From CAYSTL01 sp964516805 (lineage in GTDB: Archaea; Thermoplasmatota; Thermoplasmata; Halarchaeoplasmatales; Halarchaeoplasmataceae): a DNA stretch of 25,006 nucleotides. The notes beneath the pieces were generated by a model. The model was not told where the DNA came from. It worked only from the letters and a program-made list of their open reading frames with translations, and did not search any database. The DNA lies in contig CAZEXI010000034.1 of assembly GCA_964516805.1 (NCBI GenBank), positions 1 to 25,006 of the forward strand, read 5' to 3'. Of this stretch, positions 22,081 through 25,006 are shown in pieces (within the stretch, counting starts at the first letter, position 1; each line of letters starts with the position of its first letter). Made by a program: the position numbers and the translations under genes.

Positions 22081-23779
22081 AATTCAAGTCTTATCTCAGA
22101 AAACAGTTAACCAGATAGCTGCTGGCGAAGTGATTGAAAGACCAGCTTCTGTTGTTAAAGAGTTGGTAGAAAATTCTCTAGATGCTGATGCGGATGAGAT
22201 CAAAGTAGAAATAGTTGAAGGCGGGAAAGAGAGAGCAGTTGTTAGAGATAACGGTATTGGTATGGGTCCAGAAGAAGTAGAACTCGCTTTCAAAAAACAT
22301 GCTACGAGTAAGATAGATAGAATCGAAGATTTAGATGATCTATCTACTTTGGGATTTCGTGGTGAAGCTCTTCCTAGTATAGCATCTGTTGCTAAAGTAA
22401 CAGCAATCACAAGAACAGATGATCAATTGGAGGGTACTAAACTGACAGTCCATGGTGGCGATATTAAACAAAAGGAAGAGACTGGTTGTGCAGTTGGTAC
22501 CACTATAATAGTTGAAAATCTATTTTACAACACCCCAGCTAGAAAAAAATACATGAAGAAGACAAACACAGAGCTAGCTCATGTAAGCGATATTGTCACT
22601 AGAAATGCACTAGCAAACCCAAATTGTTCATTTTCCTTAACGCATAATGACAACGAAATTTTATTTGTTCCAAAAACAGATTCACAGTTGAAAAATATCA
22701 AATCTATCTACAGCAAAGAAACCGCCAAGAAGATGATCGAAGTCGACGAAAAAAACGATTATTTTCAAGTGAATGGATACGTCTGCAAACCAGAGATAAC
22801 ACGTTCGAATAGAAAACATATCTATACCTTTATCAACTCTAGATATGTAGAGAACAAATTATTGAAAGATGCAGTAACAGAGGGATACGATACTCTACTT
22901 CCAAAACACAGATATCCTCTAGCTTTTTTAGATATCAAAATCGATGGAAAGAAAATAGATGTAAATGTACATCCAACCAAAACAAAAGTTAGATTTCAGG
23001 ACAAGAAAAAAGTAAAAAATAAACTTTCTGAGATCATAAATGAAGCTCTCCTCTCTGAAGATCTTATACCAGAGCAGACTAAAGAATTTGACAAAGAAAA
23101 ACCATCTACTCCTAGTACACAAGTATCCGATGATAATAAAGTTAAGCACTTTCAGGAACAATCTAAACTAACATTCGAAGAAAAGAGCGAAGTTAAAGAG
23201 TCTAAATTATCTCATATGAAAGTTTTAGGTATCGTTAAAGACAATTATATCTTAGCAGAGACTCCATCAGGTCTAGCCATTATAGACCAGCATGCAGCAC
23301 ATGAAAGGATAAATTATGAAAAATTTAAGAATAAATTCAAAAATAAAATATCGAGTCAAAAGCTTGTCTCTCCAACAAATATTGAATTAAAACCAAGATA
23401 TGCAGCTATATTAAGAGCTAATGAAGATCTGATCAAAAGCTTAGGTTTTGACATTGAAAATTTTGGCAGGACTACATTTAGAATTAAAGGTATACCAGTA
23501 ATCTTTGGAGAGGTGCAGGAAAAAGAGATCTTAACGGATGTTTTAGACGAGCTCATGGACCTAAAAAATACTTCTTTGGATAAGAGAAAAGAAGAGATTA
23601 TCAGATACATGTCATGTCATTCCTCGGTTCGAGCAGGTGATATGATATCTATAACTAAAGCAAAGGATATTTTAGAAAAATTGGGAAAGACAGATAATCC
23701 CTATACTTGTCCTCATGGCAGACCAACGATAATAACTTTTTCTGAAAAAGAATTCGAGAAGTGGTTCAAAAGGACTTGA
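22073..23779 (+). CDS. mutL: DNA mismatch repair protein MutL with endonuclease motifs
   Basis: A 568-residue MutL. The GHKL ATPase has NQIAAGEVIERPASVVKEL, ENSLDA, DNGIGM and GFRGEALPSI. After a short linker (about 335-375) comes the dimerisation and nuclease domain. The metal-binding DQHAAHERINYE motif begins at Asp405, MSCHSSVRAGD includes Cys515, and CPHGRP begins at Cys546. All parts of the DQHA(x)2E(x)4E-type nicking endonuclease are therefore present, as in organisms without MutH. The ATG at 22073 is inside the mutS end, behind GGAGGAGG, a strong ribosome site, so translation is coupled to mutS. Confidence 0.97.
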   Translation: MSRIQVLSQKTVNQIAAGEVIERPASVVKELVENSLDADADEIKVEIVEGGKERAVVRDNGIGMGPEEVELAFKKHATSKIDRIEDLDDLSTLGFRGEALPSIASVAKVTAITRTDDQLEGTKLTVHGGDIKQKEETGCAVGTTIIVENLFYNTPARKKYMKKTNTELAHVSDIVTRNALANPNCSFSLTHNDNEILFVPKTDSQLKNIKSIYSKETAKKMIEVDEKNDYFQVNGYVCKPEITRSNRKHIYTFINSRYVENKLLKDAVTEGYDTLLPKHRYPLAFLDIKIDGKKIDVNVHPTKTKVRFQDKKKVKNKLSEIINEALLSEDLIPEQTKEFDKEKPSTPSTQVSDDNKVKHFQEQSKLTFEEKSEVKESKLSHMKVLGIVKDNYILAETPSGLAIIDQHAAHERINYEKFKNKFKNKISSQKLVSPTNIELKPRYAAILRANEDLIKSLGFDIENFGRTTFRIKGIPVIFGEVQEKEILTDVLDELMDLKNTSLDKRKEEIIRYMSCHSSVRAGDMISITKAKDILEKLGKTDNPYTCPHGRPTIITFSEKEFEKWFKRT

Positions 23780-23797
23780 CATAAAATCCAAATGGAA

Positions 23798-23808
23798 AAA
23801 TTTATAAT
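23798..23808 (+). promoter_or_regulatory. TATA box of the initiator tRNA gene
   Basis: AAATTTATAAT lies about 48 bases before the mature 5' end of tRNA-Met, just after the mutL stop, giving the tRNA its own promoter and a short 5' leader. Confidence 0.5.
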
Positions 23809-23851
23809 TAGGTTGTACTTATGGGGAAAATACTCAGAATTTTTTCACCTT

Positions 23852-23926
23852 AGCGGGGTAGGATAGCTAGGAGATTCCGTCGGGCTCATAACCCGGAGAT
23901 CAGTGGTTCAAATCCACTCCCCGCTA
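23852..23926 (+). tRNA. Initiator tRNA-Met, anticodon CAT
   Basis: A 75-base cloverleaf. The acceptor AGCGGGG pairs with CCCCGCT, including the A1:U72 pair of archaeal initiators, and the discriminator is A. The anticodon stem TCGGG/CCCGG contains the three consecutive G-C pairs diagnostic of initiator tRNA, around loop CTCATAA. The T-arm is AGTGG-TTCAAAT-CCACT. No intron and no encoded CCA. These features argue against elongator Met or tRNA-Ile(CAU). Confidence 0.93.
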
Positions 23927-23930
23927 TCAG

Positions 23931-23935
23931 TTTTT
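23931..23935 (+). terminator. T-run terminator of the initiator tRNA
   Basis: Five T residues start four bases after the tRNA end, a typical intrinsic archaeal termination signal. The A-rich stretch that follows reads as T-rich on the other strand and may end the lipoprotein transcript. Confidence 0.5.
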
Positions 23936-23969
23936 AAACCATTAATAAAAAATAAAGAAAGGGTTTGTT

Positions 23970-24905
23970 TTATTCCAGTACAACATCCGTTAATTCTATC
24001 TCATAGTATGAGTAATAGTCAGATCCAGATCCTCCTACCTTGACGTATATAGGAACTGGCAGTGTTGGTGCAAATGTACCTTCTAGAGAGGCTCCACCTT
24101 CAAAGTCTACTGCGTTAGATTTTACATTGTAAGCTTCGAAATCGTAATCTCCTACGGATTCAGTAGTCTTTGTTATTGAATAGGAAAAAGATCCTCCTCC
24201 AATTGGGACACTAACACTACCCTCTTCTAAATCAAGATTATCCGCGAAAGGTTGGAACCAGGTCCATGCCCAACCGTATAGGCCAAATAAAATCCAGGAG
24301 TCATAATTGTTTAGATCCCCTTCAGTATATGGAATATACATGGCACCACTGGACTGCATCTCTTCTGTTAAATAGTAACTCCACATTCCTTCATTTCCAT
24401 CAGAGTCACTGTACTCAGTCATAGCGTATATCCAGAAATATTGGGCTGTCGAATAATCATCAGTCGGTAAAAAAACATTCAATTCTACCCAATCAGGATG
24501 TGATTCTCCTGAATCATCCTGCAAAACCTCTACTCTATGATTGATTTCATAGGCTTCGATAGATACTTCTTCAGTTGTTTCTGTATAATTCCATCCCTCC
24601 ATCGTCATCTTTATCACTTTTATATCTACAGTTTTTTTGCCCAAGTTCGTCGATGTCACATCAAATTTCATCACAGAGCCGTTTTCATTGTATGTCTGTC
24701 TGAAACTGAATTCTTTCAATTTACCTTCATTATCTCCTTCAGCTTTCACATTTGTATCAAAATTATATGCATACCAATTTGACGCTGTCGTATCACCGTT
24801 TCCATTCCCACCATTTCCATCACCATTATCTTCAGTACATCCAATCAATGATGAAAATAACAGAATACATACTACGCTTAATATCAATATTTTTTTAGAT
24901 TTCAC
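23970..24905 (-). CDS. Secreted lipoprotein of unknown function
   Basis: A 311-residue exported protein. It has a basic N-terminus (KSKK), a hydrophobic core, and the lipobox LIGC with Cys23 as the predicted lipid-modified residue. A flexible linker of Gly, Asn and Asp follows (about residues 26-38). The mature part is Tyr/Trp-, Ser- and Glu-rich and looks beta-sheet in type, without a family I can name. It would be anchored outside the cell membrane. The start is GTG at 24905, behind AGGGGAT, a good ribosome site. A TACTTAAAC box about 30 bases upstream is a possible promoter. It stands alone, convergent with tRNA-Met. Confidence 0.8.
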   Translation of the reverse strand: MKSKKILILSVVCILLFSSLIGCTEDNGDGNGGNGNGDTTASNWYAYNFDTNVKAEGDNEGKLKEFSFRQTYNENGSVMKFDVTSTNLGKKTVDIKVIKMTMEGWNYTETTEEVSIEAYEINHRVEVLQDDSGESHPDWVELNVFLPTDDYSTAQYFWIYAMTEYSDSDGNEGMWSYYLTEEMQSSGAMYIPYTEGDLNNYDSWILFGLYGWAWTWFQPFADNLDLEEGSVSVPIGGGSFSYSITKTTESVGDYDFEAYNVKSNAVDFEGGASLEGTFAPTLPVPIYVKVGGSGSDYYSYYEIELTDVVLE

Positions 24906-25006
24906 TTATATCCCCTAAAATTTGAAGAGTAGTTTAAGTACTTAATATTTACTGCAAAAAATATACAATCTAAGAGCAAACTAGATTTTTAGGTTGACCA
25001 AAATTT
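24906..25006. other. Upstream region of the lipoprotein gene to the window edge
   Basis: The last 101 bases hold the ribosome site and TATA-like sequence of the lipoprotein gene. I see no further gene start or end in the remaining A/T-rich sequence. Confidence 0.4.

Noticed and set aside
23852..23926. Elongator tRNA-Met or tRNA-Ile(CAU)
   Set aside because: The A1:U72 pair and three G-C pairs in the anticodon stem identify the initiator.
24537..24918. Two plus-strand frames opposite the lipoprotein gene
   Set aside because: Both are antisense to a gene with a clear signal peptide and lipobox, and they show no recognisable domain.
1..25006. CRISPR array, insertion sequence, integrase or attachment sites
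   Set aside because: No regularly spaced repeats, transposase or integrase motifs were seen, and neither tRNA gene is followed by a duplicated 3' end.

Overview
The window reads as a piece of a low-GC archaeal chromosome, most likely euryarchaeal. The evidence is: two tRNA genes without an encoded CCA tail; an initiator tRNA with the archaeal A1:U72 pair; TATA-like boxes about 27-35 bases ahead of several starts (some apparently leaderless); GGAGG/GGTG ribosome sites inside operons; a pyruvoyl-dependent arginine decarboxylase; an archaeal Elp3; and an Mrp antiporter operon in the gene order of the Thermococcus Mbh membrane arm. The secreted protein with a lipobox followed by a Gly/Asn/Asp linker, and the REC-first PAS/GAF kinases, are features I associate with Thermoplasmata-like, methanogen or halophile lineages. 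That placement is a guess, not something the sequence proves.

Layout. 1-106 (-): the first 35 codons of an unidentified gene. 208-1020 (+): a carbon-nitrogen hydrolase, tail-to-tail with an eight-gene Mrp operon (5117 down to 1007, -; order E, F, G, DUF4040, MbhE-like, B, C, D). 5203/5248-6031 (+): a PRC-barrel protein overlapping a gamma carbonic anhydrase. 6118-14473 (-): three large sensory proteins, each beginning with a receiver domain; two end in a histidine kinase and one has no kinase at all. 14562-15287 (-): a cobalamin adenosyltransferase behind a small membrane protein. 15369-16297 (+): arginine decarboxylase overlapping a zinc-ribbon protein, convergent with Elp3 (16301-17851, -). 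Then tRNA-Val(GAC), a membrane protein with a charged tail (-), a GIY-YIG nuclease plus cold-shock protein pair (+), a structured gap, mutS-mutL (+), initiator tRNA-Met, and a lipoprotein gene (-).

How the genes work together. The Mrp operon should build a cation/proton antiporter membrane domain, but it has neither hydrogenase genes nor the large MrpA/NuoL-type subunit. The sensory block is a self-contained phosphorelay-like array with three receivers, two kinases, nine PAS and five GAF domains, and no DNA-binding output. PvlArgDC makes agmatine, Elp3 modifies tRNA wobble uridine and MutS/MutL repair mismatches.

I did not find a clearly new defence or mobile system, CRISPR array or insertion sequence. 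The points most worth checking are the apparent one-base frame break at the start of mrpC, the kinase-less REC-PAS4 protein, the cysteine shared by all five GAF domains, the short reading frame that leads into mutS, and the structured segment between the cold-shock gene and mutS. No stretch longer than 300 bases lacks a gene.
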